Source: Bacillus sp. P14.5 (GTDB taxonomy: Bacteria > Bacillota > Bacilli > Bacillales > Bacillaceae_B). From it: a stretch of DNA of 64,000 nt. Below are positions 1 to 7,517 of the stretch, piece by piece (position 1 is the stretch's first letter; every line of letters starts with the position of its first letter). Below the pieces are notes generated by a model, which worked only from the letters and a program-made list of their open reading frames with translations, searched no databases and had not been told where the DNA came from. A program made the position numbers and the translations under genes. The stretch spans positions 248,001-312,000 of the forward strand of contig NZ_NIJF01000083.1 in NCBI RefSeq assembly GCF_003316765.1, written 5' to 3'.

Positions 1-248
1 CCTATTCCAATCAAGATGAAGGGTTTTCGCCCATACATATCGGACAACTTGCCGACAAGAATGGCTGTCACAGAAGAAGTCAGCATAAAGATGGTAAAGA
101 CCCAGCTGTAGTATTCAATCCCCCCCAACTCAGAAATGATGGTTGGAAGAGCTGTCCCGACAATCGTCTGATTCAAAGCGGCAAAAAGCATTGCCGACAT
201 GATGGCCAACATGATTAATAATTTCTTTTTCGGCTCTAAATGTTCCAT
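1..248 (-). CDS. MFS multidrug efflux transporter, DHA2 (EmrB/QacA) type, N-terminal part
   Basis: Only the first 82 codons are inside the window; the gene runs off the left edge. The reading starts at the ATG at 246-248 (MEHLEPKKK) and gives a first transmembrane helix carrying LFAALNQTIVGTALPTI, the motif typical of 14-helix drug/proton antiporters of the DHA2 group, then the inter-helix loop GKLSDMYGRKP (motif A). It is expected to export toxic compounds across the cell membrane using the proton gradient. It lies directly downstream of a MarR regulator on the same strand, separated by a terminator and a second copy of the MarR-like operator, so it is probably the regulator's target. Substrate unknown. 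Confidence 0.88.
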   Translation of the reverse strand, partial: MEHLEPKKKLLIMLAIMSAMLFAALNQTIVGTALPTIISELGGIEYYSWVFTIFMLTSSVTAILVGKLSDMYGRKPFILIGI

Positions 249-278
249 ATTGCAGCCCCCTGTATTAATTTATCTTAT

Positions 279-300
279 AAATATTTAACCTCGTGAACCT
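279..300 (-). promoter_or_regulatory. Putative MarR operator upstream of the exporter gene
   Basis: On the minus strand this 22-bp stretch matches the palindromic site in front of marR (809-830) at 17 of 22 positions, including the shared core GTTCAC..GGTTAA and the TATTT flank. It lies 31-52 bp upstream of the exporter start codon. The match is seen directly; binding is inferred. Confidence 0.5.
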
Positions 301-312
301 TTTAACATAAGG

Positions 313-350
313 AAAAGGGTAACTTTCTGCACTGAGAAAAGTTAGCCCTT
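313..350 (-). terminator. Hairpin terminator after marR
   Basis: AAGGGTAACTTT and AAAGTTAGCCCTT face each other around a short loop just after the marR stop. The minus-strand right side is followed by TTTTCC. It would separate marR transcription from the exporter gene. Confidence 0.6.
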
Positions 351-362
351 CTATTTCTGCCA

Positions 363-779
363 TTATTTAGTTCTATATAATTTGGTGAATAAGTAAATTA
401 ATTGCTGAATTTCATCCTGGGAAAAAGTATTGAATTTCTCCTGAAAGTACTCTACTTTTATTTGCAGGCACTTCTTTAGGATTTCACTTCCCTTTTCAGT
501 AAGAGCCAGTTCAACCACCCGGCGGTCAGCAGAGGATCTCTTCCTCGTAATATATCCTTTTTCGGAAAGATTATCAGTGACACTTGTTATGTGGCTTGCA
601 GAAACATCCATCTTCTTCGATATATCAGATGCTTTCATATCACCGTGTTCTGAAAGGTATTTTAGCACAAGCAGTTCTCCGCTGGATAAATACTGTCCAT
701 ACAGTCTTGTGATATCCTGTTTCATCATCCGGAATACATTACGGAATAATTCTTCTAATTGAAACATTTCACTATTCAA
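363..779 (-). CDS. MarR family transcriptional regulator
   Basis: A 138-residue winged helix-turn-helix repressor of usual family length. The recognition region reads LKYLSEHGDMKASDISKKMDVSASHITSVTDNLSEKGYITRKRS, followed by the wing with the conserved acidic/basic stretch SSADRRVVELALTEKG. The N- and C-terminal helices would form the dimer interface. MarR proteins usually repress their own gene and an adjacent exporter and are released by small ligands. A palindrome 27-51 bp upstream and a matching site before the neighbouring DHA2 exporter fit this. The first ATG is used here; the internal ATG at residue 5 is possible. The ligand is unknown. Confidence 0.88.
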   Translation of the reverse strand: MNSEMFQLEELFRNVFRMMKQDITRLYGQYLSSGELLVLKYLSEHGDMKASDISKKMDVSASHITSVTDNLSEKGYITRKRSSADRRVVELALTEKGSEILKKCLQIKVEYFQEKFNTFSQDEIQQLIYLFTKLYRTK

Positions 780-805
780 TAATATCTTACACCTTTCAAG
801 AAGAA

Positions 806-830
806 AAATAGTTCACTCGGTTAACTATTT
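806..830 (-). promoter_or_regulatory. Palindromic operator upstream of marR
   Basis: AAATAGTT and AACTATTT form an inverted repeat around an inner GTTCACTCGGTTAAC. It lies immediately upstream of marR and a related copy precedes the exporter. Autoregulation is inferred from MarR family habit. Confidence 0.5.
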
Positions 831-856
831 AATCTTACGATAAATATATCGCAGGG

Positions 857-1785
857 TCAACCATTTTCGTTTCTCTCCAACTCTTTTAGTTCGTGCGTGA
901 TCATTGCTTCATTAAGGTTTTCTCCTATAATGACAAGTGTCCTTGGAAGGTTCATATCTTCCGGCAGCAGGACCGGCATTCCATAAGAGTATTGAAACAT
1001 GAAAGGATATTTTCTTCCAGTGAAAGGAATGTATCCTTTCATCCGATAAATCGTTTCGGGGAGTCCCCTAAGCCATTCTTCAAAATCTGTTTGGGAAACA
1101 GGTCCGGTAAAATGATGAACATGAGCGCGTAGGTTCAGTTGATGACCTATGGCACTCTTTTCCCTCTCCCCTGCCGCAGCTTGCCCCTGAAGTTCAAACA
1201 CGCTGGATGAAGATACCTTGCTATAATTCGTCATGATCAGCTTAGCGCCAGGATTCAACTGCTGGATTTCAAAAAGGGCTTTCCCTTTTTCCATTTCAGT
1301 CAATAAATCTTCTTTATTGAAAATAAGAAGATGAGCATGACGTATTTGTTCCCTCATTAACTGAAGCACTTGAGGGCTGTAGGCCCCTCTTGACACCCAT
1401 TGTTTCCCGTCCACCACTGTAATGATTCCTTTAAAATGAAAGCGATCAGCGAACAGCGGCGACATAACGGCATCAACCACTTCAACGGGGTGGGCTGCAC
1501 CTGTCGTTTCTATAACCAGCACATCGAATTCATCCTGAAACAGAAGTTCCTGCAGCTGAGACTCCAATTTATCCTGTATGGAACAGCAAATGCATCCATC
1601 AAGGAGTTCCTTTAAGGGCGTATCTTCTTCAACTTCCTGCGAATCTATGGAAACACTTCCCAATTCATTCATTAATACAGCCGGCTTTAAATTTTTTCTT
1701 TCAGCGCAGCAATCACATTCTTCAATAAGGTCGTTTTCCCGCTTCCTAAAAACCCAGAAAGCAGATAGACATCTTTTTTCATCAT
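857..1785 (-). CDS. CobW/YjiA-family GTPase (metal chaperone type), frameshifted
   Basis: The gene should start at the ATG at 1783-1785 behind AGGAAG and encode about 309 residues. Residues 5-20 read VYLLSGFLGSGKTTLL, the Walker A site. After that the frame ends at a TAA unless one A is added to the A6 run at 1692-1697; with it the protein continues through NLKPAVLMNELGSVSID to the family signature GCICCSI (metal-binding CxCC), the Walker B-like LVIETTGAAHP, the guanine motif FNKEDLL, and the C-terminal CobW_C domain (HVHHFTGPVS...YPFMFQYSYG). Such GTPases deliver zinc or other metals to client proteins. Without the correction the P-loop is lost, so the gene is either dead or the base is a sequencing error. 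Client metal not known. Confidence 0.85.
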
Positions 1786-1835
1786 AATCTTCCTTTCAAT
1801 CCTTCTTAGCCCATTCTAGTCGAAGAAAGCGGGCA

Positions 1836-1865
1836 TTACAATCGTAAGACTCTATTTGATATAAT
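1836..1865 (+). promoter_or_regulatory. Sigma-A-like promoter of the methyltransferase gene
   Basis: TTACAA at 1836-1841 and a perfect TATAAT at 1860-1865 are 18 bp apart. The -10 box overlaps the in-frame ATG at 1864, so transcription would begin near 1872 and that ATG cannot be the start; this supports the TTG at 1891. Confidence 0.55.
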
Positions 1866-1890
1866 GAAAACACCTAAGGAGGTCGCTGTA

Positions 1891-2502
1891 TTGCTGAATT
1901 TAACAGGAGAACGTGTTATCCCTGAAATGATGGACCCAATGAATGGAATGCTTCTTGAACACCTGGCAAGATATTACTTCGCTATGGAATATGCAAAAGG
2001 AAGAGTTCTGGATATTTCATGCGGTACTGGATATGGATCAAAAATCATTGCTAAAGCCCGGAAGGCTTTCCTTGATGAAATTATTGCCGTAGATAACCAC
2101 GAAGAAACGCTGCAATATGCGAAAGCGAAACATTACCATCCATTAATTCAATATCTAAAGATGGACGCGGAAGACCCGAAGCTTCCAGGAACACTGGGGC
2201 AGTTCGACTTGATTATCAGTTTCGAGACTATTGAACATTTGGCCCGCGAAAAAACGTTCACAGATAATCTCTATCATATGCTCAAGCCAGGAGGCACCCT
2301 CATACTATCCACTCCGTTTGGAGCTGGGCGAGGGCAGCCGACGAATGAGAAATTCCACGTCCATCAATTGACTGAAAAAGAATTCATTGATTTATTTGAT
2401 GATTATTCTGAAAAGGCATTCTACTATCAAAGAAGTGTTCTAGTCGAACCTAAAAGAGAAGGAAAACGTTATCCTTTTGGCATAGCTGTTTGTAAAAAAT
2501 AA
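1891..2502 (+). CDS. Class I SAM-dependent methyltransferase
   Basis: The product is about 203 residues with a Rossmann methyltransferase fold: motif I VLDISCGTGYGS (about residues 34-45), an acidic motif II (IIAVDNHEE), KMDAEDPKL, motif IV FDLIISFETIEHL and LKPGGTLILSTPF. It resembles Methyltransf_11/25 proteins that modify small molecules or proteins; the substrate cannot be read from sequence. An upstream in-frame ATG at 1864 lies in the promoter -10 box, while AAGGAGG at 1876-1882 is correctly spaced for the TTG at 1891, so I use TTG. It is a single-gene unit transcribed away from the CobW gene. Confidence 0.82.
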   Translation: MLNLTGERVIPEMMDPMNGMLLEHLARYYFAMEYAKGRVLDISCGTGYGSKIIAKARKAFLDEIIAVDNHEETLQYAKAKHYHPLIQYLKMDAEDPKLPGTLGQFDLIISFETIEHLAREKTFTDNLYHMLKPGGTLILSTPFGAGRGQPTNEKFHVHQLTEKEFIDLFDDYSEKAFYYQRSVLVEPKREGKRYPFGIAVCKK

Positions 2503-2689
2503 GTTCTTTTCATATGAATTGCTGATTAATAGTGCATTCTAAGTATTATGTATAGTGACAATTAAAGAGCACGAAAATTTATGTTAAAAGTCCAAGAAAG
2601 ATACCCAAGAGCCTTCAACCTTCATATCCTTGGGGGTCACAGGTAAGGTTATGATTTAAGAAGAAGCTTCTAAAATACAGTCGAGGGTT

Positions 2690-2930
2690 TCAGGTGCCTC
2701 CCGGGAGCAGTACGAGGGACACCTGAGAGCCGTTTTTCGTTGCTTAGTGTCACTCACGAACGATTTGAAGGGCAGCTGGAGGCTATTTTTGGTTTCCAAG
2801 TATCTCTCGGGCAGGTTTGAAGGACACCAAGAGGCCGTTTTTTTGTTGTTGGGTGTCTCTCGGGAGATGCTTGAAAGATACAAGAAAACTTTTTTTGCCA
2901 AGTGTCTCTCACCACATCACCAAAGATTTT
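2690..2930. repeat. Intergenic hairpin array, about 53-bp period, 4-5 units
   Basis: Degenerate units begin with GTGTCTCTCGGG-like sequence and carry a facing GGACAC, so each can fold (GTGTC/GACAC), followed by a pyrimidine/T-rich spacer. Unit lengths read 53, 53, 53 and about 49 bp. It lies between the convergent methyltransferase and LCP genes. No gene is supported inside it. The stretch 2503-2690 shows nothing recognisable. Confidence 0.7.
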
Positions 2931-2975
2931 AGATAGGCTTTTCTAAATAAGTTCTTAATCTACTTATGAAATCCT

Positions 2976-3932
2976 TCAGTTTTCTCCACCCAAGAACTTT
3001 ACTGCCGCCTCAGCATTCGCTTCTGCATCCAGTTCCAAAACAAGACCGTCATCCTTGGTGATAACATTTTTGTAGGTATCCTTTACCGGAATTCTTAGAG
3101 AGTCAAATGATTCAAGCGGACTAAGCATGGATGTTACACCTAGCTTAATCAAATCATTCAGAGCAAGATCTGTTTCAACGGCCTTTTTTCCTTCTTTCAT
3201 AAGGCTGGATACTGTCTTGATTCCACCGCCCTCTGTCAGCTGCTTCGTTATAGCATGCTGGACGACTTCCATGACCTCCTGCTGTCTTCTTACCCTGCCA
3301 AAATCACTCTCGCTATCTTTGCGGAATCTCACATAGTTCAATAGCTGCTGTCCATTCAAAACCTGCTTGCCTGGTTCCATATCCCACTTCCAGTAATTGA
3401 TCATCTCGGCCGGCACCTCCATTTCAATCCCCTTTGGAAGCACTTTATCAACAATCGATACAAATCCTTGAAAATCGATTGTTAGGGTTCGGTCTGTTCT
3501 GACATCGAAATTCTCTTCAATCGTCTCTTTTAAAAGCTTGTCCCCTCCCCAAGCATATGCATGATTGATTTTACTTTTGCCATACCCGGGGATAAAAACG
3601 TATGAATCTCTCATAATGGACATTATTTTAGCTGTTTTGGATTCTGAGTTATATTGGGCAATCATAATCGTATCGGCCCTGGATGCTTCATTTCCCCGCT
3701 GGTCGGATCCAATGATCAACACATTCAACGCTTTCTTTTCTTCAGCAAATAAACTGATGCCATCTTTTTGATTTTCTTTCATTTCAATGCTGGTTATATT
3801 CTCTGGTTTTTCTGTTAATATCATATTCTCACCATTCTCAGCTGCTTCTTCTTTTTCGATCCAATTGTCAGAGCAGCTGTGAATGAGCAAAACGCAAACT
3901 GCTAGTTGAAGTATCCTTCTAATGGATTTCAA
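2976..3932 (-). CDS. LytR-CpsA-Psr (LCP) family cell-wall protein
   Basis: A 318-residue extracytoplasmic protein starting with TTG behind AGAAGGTG. Residues 1-25 form a hydrophobic export segment ending LLIHSCS, which could be a weak lipobox or a signal anchor. The LCP domain runs from about residue 68: LNVLIIGSDQRG, the arginine-containing SRADTIMIAQYN, IMSIMRDSYVFIPGYGKSKINHAYAWGG and the RFRKDSESDFGRVRRQQEVM signature. LCP enzymes transfer undecaprenyl-linked glycopolymers such as teichoic acids to peptidoglycan. It stands alone with no polymer-synthesis genes nearby. A repeat element begins about 15 bp upstream of its ribosome site, so its promoter must lie in or beyond that element. Confidence 0.9.
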   Translation of the reverse strand: MKSIRRILQLAVCVLLIHSCSDNWIEKEEAAENGENMILTEKPENITSIEMKENQKDGISLFAEEKKALNVLIIGSDQRGNEASRADTIMIAQYNSESKTAKIMSIMRDSYVFIPGYGKSKINHAYAWGGDKLLKETIEENFDVRTDRTLTIDFQGFVSIVDKVLPKGIEMEVPAEMINYWKWDMEPGKQVLNGQQLLNYVRFRKDSESDFGRVRRQQEVMEVVQHAITKQLTEGGGIKTVSSLMKEGKKAVETDLALNDLIKLGVTSMLSPLESFDSLRIPVKDTYKNVITKDDGLVLELDAEANAEAAVKFLGGEN

Positions 3933-3954
3933 TCAATACACCTTCTTTTAAAAT

Positions 3955-4137
3955 GGCTCTTTTCGTACTTTATTGCTATAAATCATGAACCTCGTAAGTT
4001 AACACCATCACTCACCGGAATTATCCAGGTTAGCAAGAAATAAAGAGCTGCACCCTTCCTTTTGAGAGAAAAACTTAGTATACGGGGTGAAATCACGGTT
4101 CAGGGATCTCTCCAAAAGCAACAAAGAAACATGATGA
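3955..4137. mobile_element. MITE-like element, family A (degenerate copy)
   Basis: Left end GGCTCTTTTCGTACTTTATTGCT and a decayed right end CCAAAAGCAACAAAG match the family seen at about twelve other places in the window. The internal landmarks AAAGAGCTGC and GAGAGAAAAACTTAGTAT are present. It is non-coding and sits directly upstream of the LCP gene. Confidence 0.65.
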
Positions 4138-4230
4138 TGGTATCATTGTAGGCTGGAGAAAAGCAGTCTATACAAAAAAACTTCAATAATAATTGTAGTT
4201 CGTGTACTTTAATTGAAGATCAACCCCATT

Positions 4231-4266
4231 AAAAAACCGGTTTACAGGAAACCACCTGTAAACCGG
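4231..4266 (-). terminator. Rho-independent terminator of ctpA
   Basis: Perfect 12-bp stem CCGGTTTACAGG / CCTGTAAACCGG with a 6-base loop, followed on the minus strand by six T. Confidence 0.92.
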
Positions 4267-4280
4267 CTGTTTATAGACAG

Positions 4281-5753
4281 TTAGTTCAGTTTTTCGGAAA
4301 GAACTTCAACTGCCTTATTCACTTGTGTATCATTTTTCTGAATGAGGGTTCTCATATTTTCCATAAGTTTAAGGATGCTTTCGCTGTTCAATGTTCCTGT
4401 GACTTCCAGGTCTTCTGCTTCCTGGAACTCCCTCACAGCTTCTGTTGTCTGGTCATCGAAGAATCCGTCCGTTTTGCCAGGCTCATAGCCAGCAGCTTTC
4501 AGCATTTCTTCTGCAGCCTTCACCTGATCGGACAAGTCTGACTCTTTAAGCTCCTGATCTGGATTGATGTATGGAAGTTCTGCATAAGCAGGCAGGGAAA
4601 CTTCATGATCCGGTTTAATGCCTTTTTCATGAATCCATGTTCCTTCTGGTGTCAGCCATTTTGCCGTAGTGAATTTCATGTTGGATCCATCAGTAAAGTT
4701 TTCGGAAGTTTGAACGGTCCCTTTTCCAAATGAATTAACGCCAACCAATGGGATATCAGAGGATTCGCTGACAGCGGCAGCCAAAATCTCTGAGGCACTC
4801 GCGCTGCCCTTATCAATCAATACTGTAACAGGAATATCGATTTTTTGTCCGCCTTCTGCGGCTATAGTTTCTTTATTCCCTTCACTATCTTCCACTTGCA
4901 GAAGGAGATCACCCTTTTCTACAAACAAGGAAGAGATTTTGATTGCTTGGTCAAGCAGTCCGCCTGGATTTTGACGAACATCAATGATCAGGCCTTTCAT
5001 GCCTTCAGCCTGCATTTCCTCTAAAGCATTTGTAAGTTCAGTGTAAGTATCATCTGAAAAACTGGTTATCTGGACCTTAGCTATGCCATTATCCAGCATT
5101 TCTGCATACACGGTTTCAATAGGGATTTCGTCTCTTGTGATCGTTACCTCGGTTGATTCTTCAGTTCCTGGACGCTGGATGGTCAAAGTAACCTTTGTCC
5201 CTTTTTCTCCCCTGATTTGAAGAACTGCATCCGTTACACCAACCCCCTGGATACTTTCTCCGTCAACTTCAAGGATTTTATCATTCGGACGCAATCCTGC
5301 TTTCTCTGCGGGAGACCCTTTAATTGGAGACACTATCGTAATATTTCCATCCTTCTCCTGTATCTCAGCGCCTATTCCCTGGAAAGATGAAGTAATGCTT
5401 TCTTCAAACCTTTTTGCTTCTTCTTCATTCATATAATCTGAATAAGGATCTTCGAGGGAATCAAGCATTCCATTAATAGCACCGTTAACAAGTTCCTCTT
5501 GTTTCAAGTCCATGAAATAATCATCGTTTAATGCATCATAAGCTTCATACAGCTTTTGAAATTCATTTCTTTCCTGCACCCCGACATTCACCGCTTTTTC
5601 ATCGCCAAATGCCAGGGCAAAGGTCGTTATGCCCGCTGTTGCGAATACCAAAACGAAGATTAACATGACAAATTGAAATTTACGGATTTTTATGTATCCG
5701 GACGGGTTCTGTTGAGTTGAATTATTACCACTTTGCTGCTGATCATTGTCCAT
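4281..5753 (-). CDS. ctpA: Carboxy-terminal processing serine protease, S41 family (CtpA/CtpB)
   Basis: A 490-residue exported protease. Residues 23-50 form one membrane anchor (FQFVMLIFVLVFATAGITTFALAF). A helical N-domain is followed by a PDZ domain (about 115-200, SSFQGIGAEIQEKDGNITIVSPIKGSPAEKAGLRPNDKI), then the S41 catalytic core: the serine in GSASASEILAAAV and the lysine in SFGKGTVQ form the Ser-Lys dyad, with the TTAKWLTPEGTWIHEKGIKPD strand after it. The C-terminus holds a PG_binding_1 domain (DGFFDDQTTEAVREFQ). In B. subtilis CtpA lies beside yodJ and CtpB cleaves SpoIVFA in sporulation; here position favours ctpA, but the two are similar. Confidence 0.92.
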   Translation of the reverse strand: MDNDQQQSGNNSTQQNPSGYIKIRKFQFVMLIFVLVFATAGITTFALAFGDEKAVNVGVQERNEFQKLYEAYDALNDDYFMDLKQEELVNGAINGMLDSLEDPYSDYMNEEEAKRFEESITSSFQGIGAEIQEKDGNITIVSPIKGSPAEKAGLRPNDKILEVDGESIQGVGVTDAVLQIRGEKGTKVTLTIQRPGTEESTEVTITRDEIPIETVYAEMLDNGIAKVQITSFSDDTYTELTNALEEMQAEGMKGLIIDVRQNPGGLLDQAIKISSLFVEKGDLLLQVEDSEGNKETIAAEGGQKIDIPVTVLIDKGSASASEILAAAVSESSDIPLVGVNSFGKGTVQTSENFTDGSNMKFTTAKWLTPEGTWIHEKGIKPDHEVSLPAYAELPYINPDQELKESDLSDQVKAAEEMLKAAGYEPGKTDGFFDDQTTEAVREFQEAEDLEVTGTLNSESILKLMENMRTLIQKNDTQVNKAVEVLSEKLN

Positions 5754-5867
5754 AAACCATCACCACTTTCATTGCATATCTTGCTAGCATATTTTCCTTA
5801 GGATAGCATGTTTCTTGAAATTTTAACACTATTTTTACACCCTGCCCATTTTATCAGCTTCTCACAT

Positions 5868-6455
5868 TTATCGAAAGGAAAACCCTTTTCGTGTTTTAGT
5901 ATGAGTTAAAAGAGCTGTAAAAAAACCAACAGTACTGACTGCCAGCAAAGAATGCAGAAACGAATATGTGCCAATCAAGCTGAACCCCGCAAGCAGCACT
6001 AGTGTATCAATTAAAAAAATGATGAATCCGACATTCCATCCTGTACTTTTACCTATGATTTGAGCAAGGAGGTCCGTTCCACCTGTTGCGGCTTCAGCGA
6101 GCAGCATGAGGCCGATTCCCACTCCTACAAATACTCCTCCCGCCAAAGCCGCCAAAATAGGAATCATATAAATATTCTCTGAAATAGGCTGAAGCACATC
6201 AATCAGAAGCGAAGACAGCCACAAACCATGTATACTCTTGAAAAATAAATTTCTGTCGAGGAAGAAAGCAAGAACATATAGGGGGATACTCAGGATTACT
6301 ATCGTCAGACCAGGTTTAAGATCAAGCCAATAGTGGCTGATTAAACCTATCCCGATCATCCCTCCATCCAAAAAATGCTGCGGAACAAAAAAAGCATTGA
6401 TCCCGATGGCCACCAAAAGACTTCCGAGCGCAATTTGAATGTAAACCTTGTACAC
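5868..6455 (-). CDS. YitT/YczE-type multi-pass membrane protein
   Basis: About 195 residues with five or six hydrophobic helices and the YitT core: GSLLVAIGINAFFVPQHFLDGGMIGIGLI near the start and LLAEAATGGTDLLAQIIGKSTGWNVGFIIFLIDTLVLLAG in the middle. The usual C-terminal cytoplasmic DUF2179 domain is absent, so this is a short version. Reading can begin at an ATG at 6480-6482, but a GGGGG-ATGGAG ribosome site precedes the GTG at 6453-6455, which I prefer. Function of the family is not established. Confidence 0.8.
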   Translation of the reverse strand: MYKVYIQIALGSLLVAIGINAFFVPQHFLDGGMIGIGLISHYWLDLKPGLTIVILSIPLYVLAFFLDRNLFFKSIHGLWLSSLLIDVLQPISENIYMIPILAALAGGVFVGVGIGLMLLAEAATGGTDLLAQIIGKSTGWNVGFIIFLIDTLVLLAGFSLIGTYSFLHSLLAVSTVGFFTALLTHTKTRKGFSFR

Positions 6456-6838
6456 AACTCCATCCCCCCATATCGTTTCCAAGTATGCGGCCGTCTCCTT
6501 ATAAGCCTGTACACCTTATTAACATATATGTGAAGAGCAGTGGTTTTATTTATATAAAGCTGTTTTCGCATAAATTGCTGCTTTCGGATATCTCCGGATA
6601 CTAGAGTTTTTCTCTTTAGCTCTTTTCTTTCATATTTACCAGGATATTTTAGATGAATTTTGGCTGGCATTATTAACCGAATTCATATGTAAAAGCAACA
6701 AAGCTCACGAAAAGTAACGGGTTCTGTTTTGAAGGACAAGCTTCTAATTATTCAAAGAAATGGTTGAGTTATTCACAACCAAAAACAATGTCTATTGATT
6801 TCCACTCCAGGTGCGTGACTCCGCGGGGCGTGCGGTGA

Positions 6839-6990
6839 AGCAAAAGTGGAAGCGGCCGTTCAGCGACGTACAGATTTTAGGGCTCTCGCATGAGATAAAG
6901 GAATCACGAAGAGCTTAGGCGATTCGATGATGACTTATCGCAAGGAGAGAGACCGAAATCTGCTAGTCGCTGGCCGCTGGAGCTGGATGA
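6839..6990. repeat. R2b cargo repeat inserted in the R2 block of element B
   Basis: This 152-bp segment, starting AGCAAAAGTGGAAGCGGCC and ending GCTGGCCGCTGGAGCTGGATGA, is absent at the matching point of the second element B copy (41258-41375). Related segments occur at 14.6-14.8, 33.6-33.8 and, inverted, 61.05-61.5 kb. Its ends (AAGCGGCCGTTCAGCG / CTGGCCGCTGGAG) are partly complementary. Confidence 0.75.
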
Positions 6991-7245
6991 GCCTCCTCGG
7001 CTTCGCCTGTGGGGTCTCACCTGTGACGCTAGTCCCGCAGGAGGTCACGCACCTTCCGTTCCAATCAAATCATTGCTGACTTTCTATAAATAAATACTCT
7101 CCTTTATATTAATATTGGGATTGAAAGTGCATAGGAAATTGTGCCACAAATTTTAAAGAACAAAAAGTTCTGTCATTTGCTATTTGGTTACATTTTGTAT
7201 TACCAATTGAACAGATCAACCAGCAAGAATACCGTTAAATAAAGG

Positions 7246-7286
7246 AAAAAGGAGTGTCAAAATCGATGCGATTTGGCACCCCTTTT
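7246..7286. terminator. Terminator-like hairpin within element B copy 1
   Basis: AAAAGGAGTGTCAAAATCG faces CGATTTGGCACCCCTTTT with a 3-base loop, with A-rich and T-rich sides, so it may stop transcription in either direction. Confidence 0.6.
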
Positions 7287-7517
7287 GACGTGTAATTTTT
7301 TTTGCACTCGAAAACAGAACCCGTTACACGAAAAGCTCCTTATGTAAAAATCAAATATCCTGTTCGCCTTGCTTTCCTTATGCAGATATTTTTGTTGGAA
7401 GAAACATTTAGATAGTATTTGGCTTCGTTAGATTAAAAATCCTGCTAATCACCGACCAACAGGAAAACATCCATATAAATATAGCCTGGAGGTAGATTCC
7501 CCCAGGCCTGTGCTTTG

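Larger units (their letters stand above)
6715..7326. mobile_element. MITE-like element B, copy 1 (612 bp)
   Basis: Ends are perfect 16-bp inverted repeats TAACGGGTTCTGTTTT, flanked on both sides by the identical 9-bp sequence CACGAAAAG (6706-6714 and 7327-7335). No open frame could encode a transposase. Inside are the palindromic R2 block (6797-7066), which carries a 152-bp insertion, and a strong hairpin at 7246-7286. Copy 2 lies at 41176-41638. Confidence 0.9.
6559..7345. mobile_element. Family A element interrupted by element B
   Basis: The left part (6559-6714) begins GCTGTTTTCGCATAAATTGCTGCTTTCGG, an inverted A-family copy, and its end is resumed at 7327-7345 (CACGAAAAGCTCC) after element B. 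The outer flanks TTATATAAA and TTATGTAAA differ at one position and look like an old target duplication. No gene lies in 6483-7517. Confidence 0.75.

Noticed and set aside
1692..1697. Programmed -1 ribosomal frameshift in the CobW gene
   Set aside because: The site lacks a proper X-XXY-YYZ heptamer in the reading frame and no stimulatory structure is evident; the same lesion in six other genes favours a base-calling or deletion explanation.
2656..2932. Overlapping frames of 81 and 61 codons in the hairpin array
   Set aside because: The frames follow the repeat period and have no ribosome sites.
6356..6670. 104-codon minus-strand frame across the family A element
   Set aside because: Covers the start of the YitT-like gene in another frame and a non-coding repeat; similar shadow frames occur in other A copies (25033, 55522, 60813), reflecting the repeat's composition.
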